This document shows positions 46,223-54,724 of a stretch of 64,000 nt of DNA, one piece after another. The notes under the pieces were generated by a model. The model saw nothing but the letters and a program-made list of their open reading frames with translations. It was not told the origin of the DNA and searched no databases. The DNA comes from Pseudomonas sp. Au-Pse12 (GTDB lineage: Bacteria; Pseudomonadota; Gammaproteobacteria; Pseudomonadales; Pseudomonadaceae). The position numbers and the translations under genes were made by a program. The stretch is from NCBI RefSeq assembly GCF_021341665.1, contig NZ_JAJTTH010000010.1:1-64000 (forward strand), written 5' to 3'. Position 1 is the first letter of the stretch. The number at the start of each line of letters is the position of its first letter.

Positions 46223-47137
46223 TCAGGCGGTTTTCGCCAGGGGCTGCTTGGCCCGGGCCAGGGCCAGGTTGAGACGCTTGAGCAGGACTTCCGGGGTTTC
46301 CTCCAGGGCCATCACCACCGCGGTGCTGGCCGCCAGGTGCAGGCGCTCGCCGTGCTGCCGGGTCTTGTGCGCCAGGCCCTGCACCGCCTGTTCCAGCTCC
46401 AGGGCCAGCAGCCGGGCCTGGCTTTCCCCGGTGTTGGGCAAGAGCACCACGAAGCGGTCGCCGGCCAGCCGGCACAGCAGGTCCTGGCGCCGCAGGTTGA
46501 GCAGCAGCACATGGCTCAGGGCCTGCAGCACCGCATCGCCTTCGGCATGGCCGTAGTCCTGGTTGATCGCGGCGAAGTGGTCCAGGTCCAGGGCCAGCAG
46601 CGACAACGGCTGCTGCTGGCGGCGGCTGTCTTCCAGGCTGCTGGCCAGCTCGCGTTTGAGGTAGTCGGCGCCGGCCAGCGGCGTGAGCTTGTCGAACTGC
46701 CGGTGTTCGCGAAACAGCCGTTCCTTCTTTTCCATCTGCGCGCTGATGGCCAGCTGTTCGCGGTGCCAGTGGTAGATGCCGATGGTCAGCAGGATCATGC
46801 CGATGGGCATCGGCCCGGACTCCAGCCAGTGGTCCCAGGTGATGCTGTCGGGCAGGCGGATGAATTCGTCGAGGCTGTCGATCCACCAGGAAAAGAAAAT
46901 GCAGCTCAGGCCCAGGACCAGGTAGTGGGTGACCCGCCCGGCGGGGCGGCTCTTGAGCACCAGCGCGAGCCAGACCAGGGCCAGCAGCGCCGAACCGCCT
47001 TCGCCGATGATGTCCAGCCATTGCCATTCACTGACCGGCTTCAGCGTGCCGCAGGCCAGGTGCAGGAGCAGCCCGGCATTGGCCGCCAGCAACAGCGCGG
47101 CGAGTTTCCAGCGGTGGGGTTTGAGCACGGAGAACAT
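46223..47137 (-). CDS. Membrane GGDEF-domain protein with degenerate active site
   Basis: The 304-residue protein has about five hydrophobic segments in the first 120 residues, a short coiled linker and a GGDEF-fold domain (about 140-300). The signature reads AGDRF instead of GGDEF, so the metal-binding Glu is Arg and diguanylate cyclase activity is unlikely. The inhibitory-site motif RxxD (RRQD), exactly five residues before it, is kept. It may therefore act as a c-di-GMP receptor. The ATG at 47137 follows AAAGGA. It is cotranscribed with the AraC-type regulator and divergent from the TonB receptor gene. Confidence 0.85.
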   Translation of the reverse strand: MFSVLKPHRWKLAALLLAANAGLLLHLACGTLKPVSEWQWLDIIGEGGSALLALVWLALVLKSRPAGRVTHYLVLGLSCIFFSWWIDSLDEFIRLPDSITWDHWLESGPMPIGMILLTIGIYHWHREQLAISAQMEKKERLFREHRQFDKLTPLAGADYLKRELASSLEDSRRQQQPLSLLALDLDHFAAINQDYGHAEGDAVLQALSHVLLLNLRRQDLLCRLAGDRFVVLLPNTGESQARLLALELEQAVQGLAHKTRQHGERLHLAASTAVVMALEETPEVLLKRLNLALARAKQPLAKTA

Positions 47138-47188
47138 GGCCGCGATCCTTTTGCCAAGTGTGAGAGGGCGCCAGCACAGCAGATGCAG

Positions 47189-47206
47189 ATGACAGCGGGG
47201 TGACAC
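47189..47206 (-). promoter_or_regulatory. PHO-box-like site upstream of GGDEF-araC unit
   Basis: On the minus strand the sequence reads GTGTCAC-CCCG-CTGTCAT. These are two direct repeats of the PhoB heptamer CTGTCAT with the correct 11-base period (6/7 and 7/7 core matches by my reading). It lies about 52 bases before the GGDEF start codon. Confidence 0.6.
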
Positions 47207-47269
47207 CGGGAAAAACCGCCAAGGGGTCGAATCAGCTCACGGTGCCGACGTCTTTTTTTGCCTGTTCCC

Positions 47270-47345
47270 CCCGCCGAACCGGCTTGGCGGGGCGAGGGCG
47301 CTTGCTCCCGCTGGCCTGCGCAGCGCGCCCAGAACCTGCCCCCCG
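47270..47345. repeat. Diverged copy of the dispersed repeat
   Basis: GGCGGGGCGAGGGCGCTTGCTCCCGCTGG ... GCGCAGCGCGCCCAGAACCTG resembles the end of the 174-bp unit at 37150-37760 but is shorter and more diverged. It lies in the 451-base divergent gap between the GGDEF and TonB-receptor genes; the rest of that gap holds the two PHO-box-like sites. Confidence 0.5.
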
Positions 47346-47496
47346 CGTATTCCATGCCGCCGTGCAATTTCGCCCCCGCGGCCGCCGCCCCGGCGAGCCC
47401 GAACCCTCTCCCAGCGCCTGCGCCACAGGTCATTTCAGCTCATTGTGCCGGCCGAACCCCGGGCAAAAGGGCGTTTGCGCCGTTCGCCGCCCCGGC

Positions 47497-47518
47497 CTGT
47501 CACGGAACCGTCATTCAC
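47497..47518 (+). promoter_or_regulatory. PHO-box-like site upstream of TonB receptor-phytase
   Basis: CTGTCAC-GGAA-CCGTCAT-TCAC gives two direct repeats with 11-base period, each 6/7 to CTGTCAT. TAGCGT lies ten bases downstream at the place expected for a -10 element. The site is about 75 bases before the receptor start codon. Confidence 0.7.
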
Positions 47519-47588
47519 CGACCCTAGCGTGCCCTCCCAGTTGCCGGGCCCCTTGCCCGGCGTTGGCGGACTCTTGGGGAGGAACCTC

Positions 47589-50111
47589 ATGTACAAGCGC
47601 AGCAGTCCCGGGCTTGTCAGCTTTACCTTGACCGCGCTGGCCATGGCCATCGCCAGTGAACGTTTGAGCGCCGCCGAAACGGCCGCCACCGAGCACGTTC
47701 AAGTGGTCGGCCAGGCGGCCAGCATCGATCAGGCGCTCAAGGAGCAACGGCGTTCCGACAGCATCCAGAGCGTGGTGCACGCCGACGGCGTGGCCCAGTT
47801 GCCGGACCAGAACGCCGCCGAAGCGGCGCAGCGCCTGCCGGGCATCAGCATCGAGCGCGACCAGGGCGAAGGGCGCTTTGTCAGCGTCCGTGGCCTGGGC
47901 CCGGACCTCAACAGCGTGACCATCAACGGCACCCTGGTGCCTTCGCCGGAAAGCGCGCGCCGCGCCGTGGCCCTGGACGTGCTGCCCTCGGAGCTGGTGC
48001 AGTCGCTGTCGGTGATCAAGACCCTGACCCCGGACATGGACGCCAACTCCCTGGGCGGCACCGTGGACGTGAAAAGCCTCTCGGCCTTCGACCACAAGGG
48101 CCTGTTCTACAGCGGTAGCAGCGAGGCCAGCTATGACCAGAACACCCGCCAGACCAGCCCGAAATTCTCCGGCGCGGCGAGCAACCGCTTCAGCCTCGGC
48201 GACGGCATCGACAACTTCGGCGTGGCCGCGGCCCTGAGCTGGCAGAAGCGTGATTTCGGCTCCGACAACGTCGAGACCGGCGGCGCCTGGGACTTCGAGC
48301 GGGGCGCCAGGCTGCAGGAGTTCGAGCAGCGCGACTACGCCATCAGCCGCGAGCGTGCCGGCGGCGGCCTGAACTTCGACTACAAGCCCGACGACAGCAG
48401 CAGCTACTACCTGCGCACCCTCTACAGCCGCTACAAGGACAGCGAGACCCGCAACTCCACCAGCATCGAGTTCGCCGACCCGCTGGCGGCCGGTGAGCGC
48501 GGCGACGCCGAGGCCAAGCGCAAGCTCAAGCAGCGTGAGGAAACCCAGGAGATCCAGTCCTACGTGTTCGGCGGCGAGCGCCAGCTGGGCCTGTGGACCC
48601 TCAGCGGCCAGACTGGCTACAGCCGCTCCAGCGAAGACAGCCCGGCGCATATCGCCGGGGCCACCTTCAAGGGCAACAGCGATTTTTCCGACAGCGGTTT
48701 CCATGACAACGGCAAGCCGCGCCCGGTGATCGGCTCAGGCTTCTTTGACGCGGCCAACTTCACCCTGGACAAGGTCGACTGGGAAAAGCAGAACACCACC
48801 GACACCGAGAAGAACCTGCGCCTGGACCTGGCCCGGGACTATGACCTGAGCGGCTACGCCGCGCAGTTCAAGTTCGGCGGCAAAGTCAGCCGGCGCAACA
48901 AGGACAACGACCTGGAAGCCTGGGTCTACAAGGACTTCGACACCCTGGGCTTCACCGACCAGCAGCTCAACCTCGGGCAGTTCCAGAAGGGCCGCGTGGA
49001 CTACTCCCTGGGCCGCTTCGGCCCGGGCATCAGCGGCGGCGCCATCAAGCAGCTGATCGGCGGCCTGAATCCGGCGGCCTTCTACGACGAGGAAGAATCC
49101 CGGGTCAACGACTTCAAGATCCGCGAAGACATTAACGCCGGCTACTTCATGAACACCCTGGATATCGACGACTGGCGCTTCATCGCCGGCCTGCGCTACG
49201 AGGGCACCGAGTTCGAGGCCAAGGGCACCGGGGTCACCGACGGCGCCTTCACCGCCACCGACACCAAGCGCCGCTACCAGCACTGGCTGCCGGGGCTGCA
49301 TGCGCGCTACCAGCTGGACAAGAACACCCAGCTGCGCGCGGCCTGGACCAAGAGCGTGGTGCGCCCGACCTTCGGCCAACTGGCCCCGGGCTTTGTCATC
49401 GACGGCGACGAGGCGACCTTCGGCAACCCGGACCTCAAGCCCCTGGAGTCGAGCAACCTGGACCTGGGCATCGAGCACTACATGGGCCGCGCCGGCAGCG
49501 TCTCGGCCTTCGTGTTCTACAAGGACATCCAGAATTTCGTCTACAACACCGACCTGGCCGGCACCGGCGCCTGGAGCGGGTTCTCCGAGGCGCACACCTT
49601 CGCCAACGGCGACAGCGCCAAGCTGTATGGCCTGGAGCTGGCCTACTCGCAGAAATTCGACTGGCTGCCGGCACCGTGGAACGGCCTGCTGCTGGGCGCC
49701 AACAGCACCTTCAGCCGCTCCAGCGCGAGCATCGAAGGCTTCGACCAGAAGGCCGGGGTCAACCGCAAGCGCGACATCGACCTGCCCAACCAGTCGGACA
49801 CCGTGGGCAACCTGATGCTTGGCTGGGAAGACGACACGCTCAGCCTGCGCCTGTCGGCCAACTACAAGTCGGCCTACCTCTATGAGCTGGCCTCGATCAG
49901 CGACAAGGCCCACGACCTGCACGTGGACGCCCAGACCTTCGTCGATTTCAGCGCCAAGTATTCCCTGAGCAAGAACCTGCAGCTGAGCTTCGAGGCGCAG
50001 AACCTCACCGACCAGCCGTACTTCGTCTACACCGGCAACCGCTCCTACAACGCCCAGTACGAGGAATACGGCCCGACCTACAAGCTCGGCCTGACCTTCA
50101 CCCACTTCTAA
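47589..50111 (+). CDS. TonB-dependent outer-membrane receptor
   Basis: The 840-residue protein has a signal peptide (to about residue 28), a plug domain with LPDQNAAEAAQRLPGISIERDQGEGRF-type landmarks of the TonB-dependent receptor family (VSVRGLGPD, INGT) and a 22-strand barrel ending in the required aromatic FTHF. The sub-signature with DQN and GEGRF is the one common in receptors for sugars and similar organic ligands rather than siderophores. The ATG follows GAGGAA. It is 39 bases upstream of a beta-propeller phytase gene, and a PHO-box-like site precedes it. A ligand such as phytate or inositol phosphates is inference. Confidence 0.92.
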   Translation: MYKRSSPGLVSFTLTALAMAIASERLSAAETAATEHVQVVGQAASIDQALKEQRRSDSIQSVVHADGVAQLPDQNAAEAAQRLPGISIERDQGEGRFVSVRGLGPDLNSVTINGTLVPSPESARRAVALDVLPSELVQSLSVIKTLTPDMDANSLGGTVDVKSLSAFDHKGLFYSGSSEASYDQNTRQTSPKFSGAASNRFSLGDGIDNFGVAAALSWQKRDFGSDNVETGGAWDFERGARLQEFEQRDYAISRERAGGGLNFDYKPDDSSSYYLRTLYSRYKDSETRNSTSIEFADPLAAGERGDAEAKRKLKQREETQEIQSYVFGGERQLGLWTLSGQTGYSRSSEDSPAHIAGATFKGNSDFSDSGFHDNGKPRPVIGSGFFDAANFTLDKVDWEKQNTTDTEKNLRLDLARDYDLSGYAAQFKFGGKVSRRNKDNDLEAWVYKDFDTLGFTDQQLNLGQFQKGRVDYSLGRFGPGISGGAIKQLIGGLNPAAFYDEEESRVNDFKIREDINAGYFMNTLDIDDWRFIAGLRYEGTEFEAKGTGVTDGAFTATDTKRRYQHWLPGLHARYQLDKNTQLRAAWTKSVVRPTFGQLAPGFVIDGDEATFGNPDLKPLESSNLDLGIEHYMGRAGSVSAFVFYKDIQNFVYNTDLAGTGAWSGFSEAHTFANGDSAKLYGLELAYSQKFDWLPAPWNGLLLGANSTFSRSSASIEGFDQKAGVNRKRDIDLPNQSDTVGNLMLGWEDDTLSLRLSANYKSAYLYELASISDKAHDLHVDAQTFVDFSAKYSLSKNLQLSFEAQNLTDQPYFVYTGNRSYNAQYEEYGPTYKLGLTFTHF

Positions 50112-50150
50112 GTACCGGGCCGCTGCCCGACTGCACCTCCAAGGATTGTG

Positions 50151-52073
50151 ATGAGCACTGTATCGACCGCGAAAACCACCCTGCTGGCGCTGTGCATTGG
50201 CCTGGCCAGCAGTGCTGCCCAGGCCGCCCCCAGCGTGCCGGGCCTGACCCTCAAACCCTGGGCCGAGCAGACCCCGGGCGTCACCGGGCTGGGCTTCGTG
50301 CCCGCCGGCACAGGCGCCGACCGGCTGCTGGCCAGCGAGCGCGAAGGCCTGTTGCTGCTGGATGAACAGGGCCGCCAGCTGGCCCGCTTCAAGGGGTCGT
50401 TCAACGGCCTGGACAGCCGCGCCGCCGGCCAGCAAGTGCTGGTGGCCAGCCTGGACAACGAACGCCAGCAGGCGCTGCTGCTGAGCCTCGACCCGAAGGC
50501 CCGGCATTGGGGCCAGCCGCTGTACCTGCCGCCCCGCGACTTCCCGGTCAACGGCCTGTGCCTGTACCGCGACGAGGCCAGCAACCTGTTCCTGTTCCTG
50601 GTGGGCGAGGAGGGCAAGGGCGAGCAGTGGCTGGTGGGCCACGGCGCGCAACTGAGCGCCGAGCCGCAGCGGGTGCGCGGCCTGCCGCTGCCGCCGGAGG
50701 CCAAGTTCTGCCAGGTGGACGACGCCGCCCAGCAACTGCTGGTCAATGAACAGAATGTCGGCTGGTGGGCCTACCCGGCCCACGCCGAAGCCGACACCGC
50801 GCGCCAGCCGGTGGCCCTGCGCGCGCCCTTTGGCGAGATCAGGAAAAGCGCCGGGGCCATGGCCCTGGTGCCGGGCGGGGTGCTGGGCCTGGACCCGAAA
50901 GCCGCGCAACTGCACCTCTATCAGCAGCAGGAACAGGGCTGGTCGGCCCAGGCCACGCTGCCCCTGGCCGGCCTCAAGGAGGCGGAAAACATCGCCCTGC
51001 GCGCCAGCGACAAAGGCCTGCAAGTGCTGCTGCGCGACGATGAAGACGGGCGCCTGTACCAGGGCCAGTTGAACTGGCAGGCCACCCCGGTGGCCCTGCC
51101 GCCGGTATTGCCCAACGTGCAGGCGGCGGCACAGAGCGAGCCGGTGGGGCGCCAGGGCGATGCCGCTGATGACCCGGCGATCTGGGTCCACCCGCAGCAG
51201 CCGTCCCTGAGCCGGGTGCTGGGCACCAACAAGAAGCAGGGCCTGCTGGCCTACGACCTGCAGGGCCAGCTGTTGCAGGAACTGGCGGTGGGCCGGCTGA
51301 ACAATGTCGACGTGCGCCCCAACTTCCAGCTCGGCGAGCGCCGCGTGGACCTGGCCGTGGCCAGCAACCGCGACCGCAACAGCCTCAGCCTGTTCGCCAT
51401 CGACCGCGCCAGCGGCGAGCTGAGCGAGGCCGGGGAGGTGCCGACGCCGCTCAAGGAAATCTACGGCATCTGCCTGTTCCAGCCGGCCAGCGGCGAGATC
51501 TACGCGATTGCCAACGACAAGGACGGCACCTTCGTCCAGTACCGCCTGAGCGCCCCCGGCGGCACCGCCCAGGGCGAGTTGGTGCGCCAGTTCAAGGTGG
51601 CCAGCCAGCCCGAGGGCTGCGTCGCCGATGACCAGCGCCAGCGCCTGTTCCTGGGTGAAGAGGACGTCGGCGTGTGGGCGGTGGATGCCCGGCCCGAGCA
51701 GCCGGCGACCCTGCACAGCGTGATCAAGGTCGGCGGCCTGTTGCAGGCCGATGTCGAGGGCCTGGCGCTGTACCAGAGCAACGCCCGCGACTACCTGGTG
51801 ATTTCCAGCCAGGGCAACGACAGCTACCTGGTGCTGGACGCCGAGCCGCCGTTCGCTTCCCACGGCGCCTTCCGGGTCAGCCTCAACGCCGCGGCGGGGA
51901 TCGACGGCGCCTCGGAAACCGACGGCCTGGAAGTCACCTCGGCCAACCTCGGCGGGCCCTGGAGCCAGGGCCTGCTGGTGGTCCAGGACGGACGCAAGCG
52001 CATGCCCGAGCAGACCCAGAACTTCAAGTTCGTGCCCTGGGCCGACGTCACCCGGGCCCTGAAGCTGCCCTGA
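50151..52073 (+). CDS. Dual-domain beta-propeller phytase (3-phytase)
   Basis: The 640-residue protein has a signal peptide (ends AAQA) and two beta-propeller regions. The C-terminal one starts near residue 340 with GDAADDPAIWVHP and carries the phytase landmarks LGTNKKQGL, GRLNNVDVRPNF, ASNRDRNSL and ADVEGLALY; its acidic residues bind calcium and phosphate. The N-terminal half is a degenerate second propeller, as in known dual-domain phytases where it boosts activity. It hydrolyses phytate outside the inner membrane. The ATG follows AAGGA. It is cotranscribed with the upstream TonB receptor. Confidence 0.92.
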   Translation: MSTVSTAKTTLLALCIGLASSAAQAAPSVPGLTLKPWAEQTPGVTGLGFVPAGTGADRLLASEREGLLLLDEQGRQLARFKGSFNGLDSRAAGQQVLVASLDNERQQALLLSLDPKARHWGQPLYLPPRDFPVNGLCLYRDEASNLFLFLVGEEGKGEQWLVGHGAQLSAEPQRVRGLPLPPEAKFCQVDDAAQQLLVNEQNVGWWAYPAHAEADTARQPVALRAPFGEIRKSAGAMALVPGGVLGLDPKAAQLHLYQQQEQGWSAQATLPLAGLKEAENIALRASDKGLQVLLRDDEDGRLYQGQLNWQATPVALPPVLPNVQAAAQSEPVGRQGDAADDPAIWVHPQQPSLSRVLGTNKKQGLLAYDLQGQLLQELAVGRLNNVDVRPNFQLGERRVDLAVASNRDRNSLSLFAIDRASGELSEAGEVPTPLKEIYGICLFQPASGEIYAIANDKDGTFVQYRLSAPGGTAQGELVRQFKVASQPEGCVADDQRQRLFLGEEDVGVWAVDARPEQPATLHSVIKVGGLLQADVEGLALYQSNARDYLVISSQGNDSYLVLDAEPPFASHGAFRVSLNAAAGIDGASETDGLEVTSANLGGPWSQGLLVVQDGRKRMPEQTQNFKFVPWADVTRALKLP

Positions 52074-52079
52074 GCCGGG

Positions 52080-52108
52080 CTGTCATCACCCGGTCATCGG
52101 TATCTCAT
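52080..52108 (+). promoter_or_regulatory. PHO-box-like site upstream of exbB-exbD-tonB
   Basis: CTGTCAT-CACC-CGGTCAT-CGGT-ATCTCAT shows three heptamers in 11-base phase; the first is a perfect PHO-box half and the second 6/7. It lies in the 93-base gap between the phytase stop and the exbB start. Confidence 0.7.
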
Positions 52109-52166
52109 CGAATAGCCCCGCCGGCACGGCTCAGGCCCCGGCGGGCACCCACGAAGGAGTTTCACC

Positions 52167-52877
52167 ATGCAAGCCACACTCGAACACATGAGCATCTGGG
52201 GGCTGATCAGCGATGCCAGCCTGTTGGTCAAGGCGGTGATGCTGACCCTGCTCCTGGCATCCCTGCTCAGCTGGTACCTGATCATCCAGCGCGGCGCCGT
52301 GCTGCGCGGCCGTGAGCGCCGTTGCAACGCGTTCATCCAGCGCTTTCGCGCCGCGCCCGAACTCTTGCCGCTGTACCGCGAAGTGGCCCGCAAGGCTGAT
52401 GGCGAAGGCGGCGTAGAGCCGATCTTTGTCGCCGGCTATGAGGAATTCGGCCACTTGCGCGGCGCGGCCGGTGGCGCCGCTGAAGGCGTGCTGGAGGGCG
52501 TGGAGCGGGCCCTGTACGTGGCCATCAGCGAGCAGGAAACCCGCCTGGAAAAGGGCCTGCAGTTTCTCGCCACCGTGGGCTCGGTGAGCCCCTATATCGG
52601 CCTGTTCGGCACCGTGTGGGGGATCATGAATTCCTTCCTCGGCCTGTCCCAGGTGCAGCAGGCGACCCTGTCCACCGTGGCCCCGGGCATTGCCGAGGCG
52701 CTGATCGCCACCGCCATCGGCCTGTTCGCGGCGATTCCCGCGGTGATCGCCTACAACCGCTTCTCGGCCCGCAGCCAGACCCTGCTGACCCGCTACTACG
52801 CCTTTGGCAACGAACTGCAGGTGCGCCTGCACCGCACCTTGCAGGGCACCCCGAGCCACCTGGCCGTGGCCGCCTGA
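52167..52877 (+). CDS. exbB: ExbB/TolQ-family proton channel protein
   Basis: The 236-residue inner-membrane protein has three membrane helices (about 18-38, 137-158 and 172-195) and the MotA/TolQ/ExbB signature GTVWGIMNSFLGLS ... APGIAEALIATAIGLFAAIPA. With ExbD it uses the proton gradient to energise TonB. The trio exbB, exbD, tonB is compact and follows the TonB receptor-phytase pair, so it is probably dedicated to that receptor. TolQ was considered, but no tolA/tolB/pal genes are present. Confidence 0.9.
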   Translation: MQATLEHMSIWGLISDASLLVKAVMLTLLLASLLSWYLIIQRGAVLRGRERRCNAFIQRFRAAPELLPLYREVARKADGEGGVEPIFVAGYEEFGHLRGAAGGAAEGVLEGVERALYVAISEQETRLEKGLQFLATVGSVSPYIGLFGTVWGIMNSFLGLSQVQQATLSTVAPGIAEALIATAIGLFAAIPAVIAYNRFSARSQTLLTRYYAFGNELQVRLHRTLQGTPSHLAVAA

Positions 52878-52893
52878 GAGAAGGAGCAAGCCG

Positions 52894-53340
52894 ATGTTAG
52901 TCAGGCCGCAACGCAAGCACGGACCCAAGGCGGAAATGAACGTGGTGCCCTACATCGACGTGATGCTGGTGCTGCTGGTGATCTTCATGGTCACCGCGCC
53001 GATGCTCACCCAGGGGGTGAAGATCCAATTGCCCAAGGTCGCCAGCGAGGCCCTGGCCACCGACAGCCGCCAGCAGATCCTCACCCTGTCGGTGAAGGCC
53101 GAGGGCGGCTACTACTGGAACCTGGGCAGCGAACTCGACACCCGGCACCAGACCGACAGCGCCGTGGACCTGGAGCAGATGCGCGCCAAGGTGGCCCAGG
53201 TGATTGCCCAGCGCGGCGACACCCAGGTGTACATCCGCGCCGACCAGGACGCCGCCTACGCCAGCGTGGTGGCGGCCATGGCCGCGTTGCAGCAGGGCGG
53301 GGTGCACAACCTGGGGCTGGTGACCGAGGCCCCGCAATGA
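52894..53340 (+). CDS. exbD: ExbD/TolR-family protein
   Basis: The 148-residue protein has a short cytoplasmic start, one membrane helix (VMLVLLVIFMVTAPML) with the essential Asp in PYIDVML, and a periplasmic domain. The start follows AAGGAG. Its stop overlaps the tonB start (ATGA). Confidence 0.92.
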   Translation: MLVRPQRKHGPKAEMNVVPYIDVMLVLLVIFMVTAPMLTQGVKIQLPKVASEALATDSRQQILTLSVKAEGGYYWNLGSELDTRHQTDSAVDLEQMRAKVAQVIAQRGDTQVYIRADQDAAYASVVAAMAALQQGGVHNLGLVTEAPQ

Positions 53341-54146
53341 CGGCGATGATCCTGCACCGCCCCACAGTGATGCCCATGCGGCCCGAGGCGTCCGGCTTCT
53401 GGCGCAACAGCCTGGCGGCGACCCTGGCGTTGGCCCTGCACGCCGGGGTGCTGGCGGCGCTGGTGCTGGGCTGGTCGGTGGACAAACCGAAGGTCGAGGC
53501 GCCGGCGGTTCTCACCACCCAACTGGTGATGCTGGCACCTCCCGCGGCCCCGGAGCCTCAACCGGCGTTGGCACACCTGGCACCGCCGCCACCTGTGCCA
53601 GCCGCTGCGCTGGAGACGCCCAAGCCCCAGGTGGACCCCCAAGTGCAGGCGCAGAAGCTGGAGCAGGCGGCCCTGGCGCGTAAGCGTGTGGACGACAAGA
53701 AACGTGAGCAGGCGCAAGAGCAGCAACGCCAGCAGCGCGAGCGCCTGGACGCCGAACAGCGCCAGCGCGATGCCGAGCAACGCGTGGCCCAGGAACAAGC
53801 CCAGGCCCAGCGCGCCGAACAGTCGCGGCTGGCCGCCGAGCGCGCGCGCCAGCAGGCGGCCCAGGCTGCTGCCGACAGCCGCCAGTACCAGCCCCTGAGC
53901 AAGGAGGCTCCGGACTACCCGCAGCGGGCCCTGGACAAGAACCTGGAGGGCGACTGCACCGTGGAATACAGCGTCAACCCCCAGGGCCGGGTGGAGAACC
54001 CCAAGGTCATCGACGGTTGCCACCCGCTGTTCATGCGCCCGTCCCTGGCGGCGGTGGCGACCTTCCGCTACCAGCCACGGCTGATCGACGGTCGGGCGGT
54101 GACGGTGCCGGCGGTGCGCAACACCTTTCACTATCGGATCCAGTAA
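53337..54146 (+). CDS. tonB: TonB-type energy transducer
   Basis: The 269-residue protein has an N-terminal membrane anchor at about 26-46, a Pro-rich stretch (LAPPPPVPAA), a long Arg/Gln/Glu helical spacer (about 100-180) and a C-terminal TonB domain (APDYPQRALDKNLEGDCTVEYSVNPQGRV). The coiled-coil-rich spacer is TolA-like, but the C-terminal domain is TonB type. It would span the periplasm to the receptor's TonB box. The ATGA overlap with exbD secures the start. Confidence 0.9.
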   Translation: MTAMILHRPTVMPMRPEASGFWRNSLAATLALALHAGVLAALVLGWSVDKPKVEAPAVLTTQLVMLAPPAAPEPQPALAHLAPPPPVPAAALETPKPQVDPQVQAQKLEQAALARKRVDDKKREQAQEQQRQQRERLDAEQRQRDAEQRVAQEQAQAQRAEQSRLAAERARQQAAQAAADSRQYQPLSKEAPDYPQRALDKNLEGDCTVEYSVNPQGRVENPKVIDGCHPLFMRPSLAAVATFRYQPRLIDGRAVTVPAVRNTFHYRIQ

Positions 54147-54231
54147 GGCCGGGGCTGGCCGGACAAGTCCCCTTGGCTGGCCGCCAATGCCCTCAACCCC
54201 GGGGCTGGGGTGTCTTAGTGTGGCCGGGTGT

Positions 54232-54258
54232 GGCCCGCCCCTGTCGTCGGGGCGGGCC
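54232..54258 (+). terminator. Strong hairpin after tonB
   Basis: A perfect 10-bp stem (GGCCCGCCCC / GGGGCGGGCC) with a 7-base loop stands between tonB and sphD. Only a weak T-rich stretch follows, so it may be a partial terminator separating the phytase and sph transcription units. Confidence 0.6.
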
Positions 54259-54287
54259 CCTTGCCCTGGCTGCACTGAGGACCGCCG

Positions 54288-54704
54288 ATGCCCACTGTCA
54301 CCTGTTCGCGCCCGTTGCGGCGCCCCTGTTCCCTGATTGTTCGCAGCGCCCTGGGCCTGGCCCTGGGCGTGCTGCTCAGTGCCTGCGGCGAGGCAGAGCC
54401 GCCGGCCAGCGGGGCCTTCAACGCGGCGCGCCTCGACGCCGCCCGCCAGGCCCCGGCCGACCCGGCCCTGGCCCAGGTCTATGCCAGCAGCTGCCAGCTG
54501 TGCCACGCCAACCCGGCCTCCGGTGCGCCCCAGGCCGGGGATGCCAAGGCCTGGGCGCCGCGCCTGGCCCAGGGCGCCGACACCCTGCTGGACCACAGCA
54601 TCAACGGCTACCAGGGCATGCCGCCCATGGGCCAGTGCATGCAGTGCAGCGAAGAGCAGTTCCTGGCCCTGATCAGCTTCATGTCCGGCCACTCATTCCC
54701 ATAA
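54288..54704 (+). CDS. sphD: Mono-haem c-type cytochrome lipoprotein, SphD-like
   Basis: The 138-residue protein has a lipoprotein signal with lipobox LLSAC and one haem-binding motif CQLCH with a distal Met region (MPPMGQCM). It is a periplasmic electron carrier. Gene order cytochrome, FAD oxidase, PLP enzyme, SphA, AraC regulator matches the P. aeruginosa sphingosine locus (PA5328 to PA5324), hence the name. It probably takes electrons from the SphC oxidoreductase. GAGG precedes the ATG. Confidence 0.82.
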   Translation: MPTVTCSRPLRRPCSLIVRSALGLALGVLLSACGEAEPPASGAFNAARLDAARQAPADPALAQVYASSCQLCHANPASGAPQAGDAKAWAPRLAQGADTLLDHSINGYQGMPPMGQCMQCSEEQFLALISFMSGHSFP

Positions 54705-54724
54705 AAAACACAGGGTCTCCCTTC

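Noticed and set aside
52167..54146. Tol-Pal genes (tolQ-tolR-tolA)
   Set aside because: The third protein ends in a TonB domain, tolB and pal are absent, and the context is a TonB receptor.
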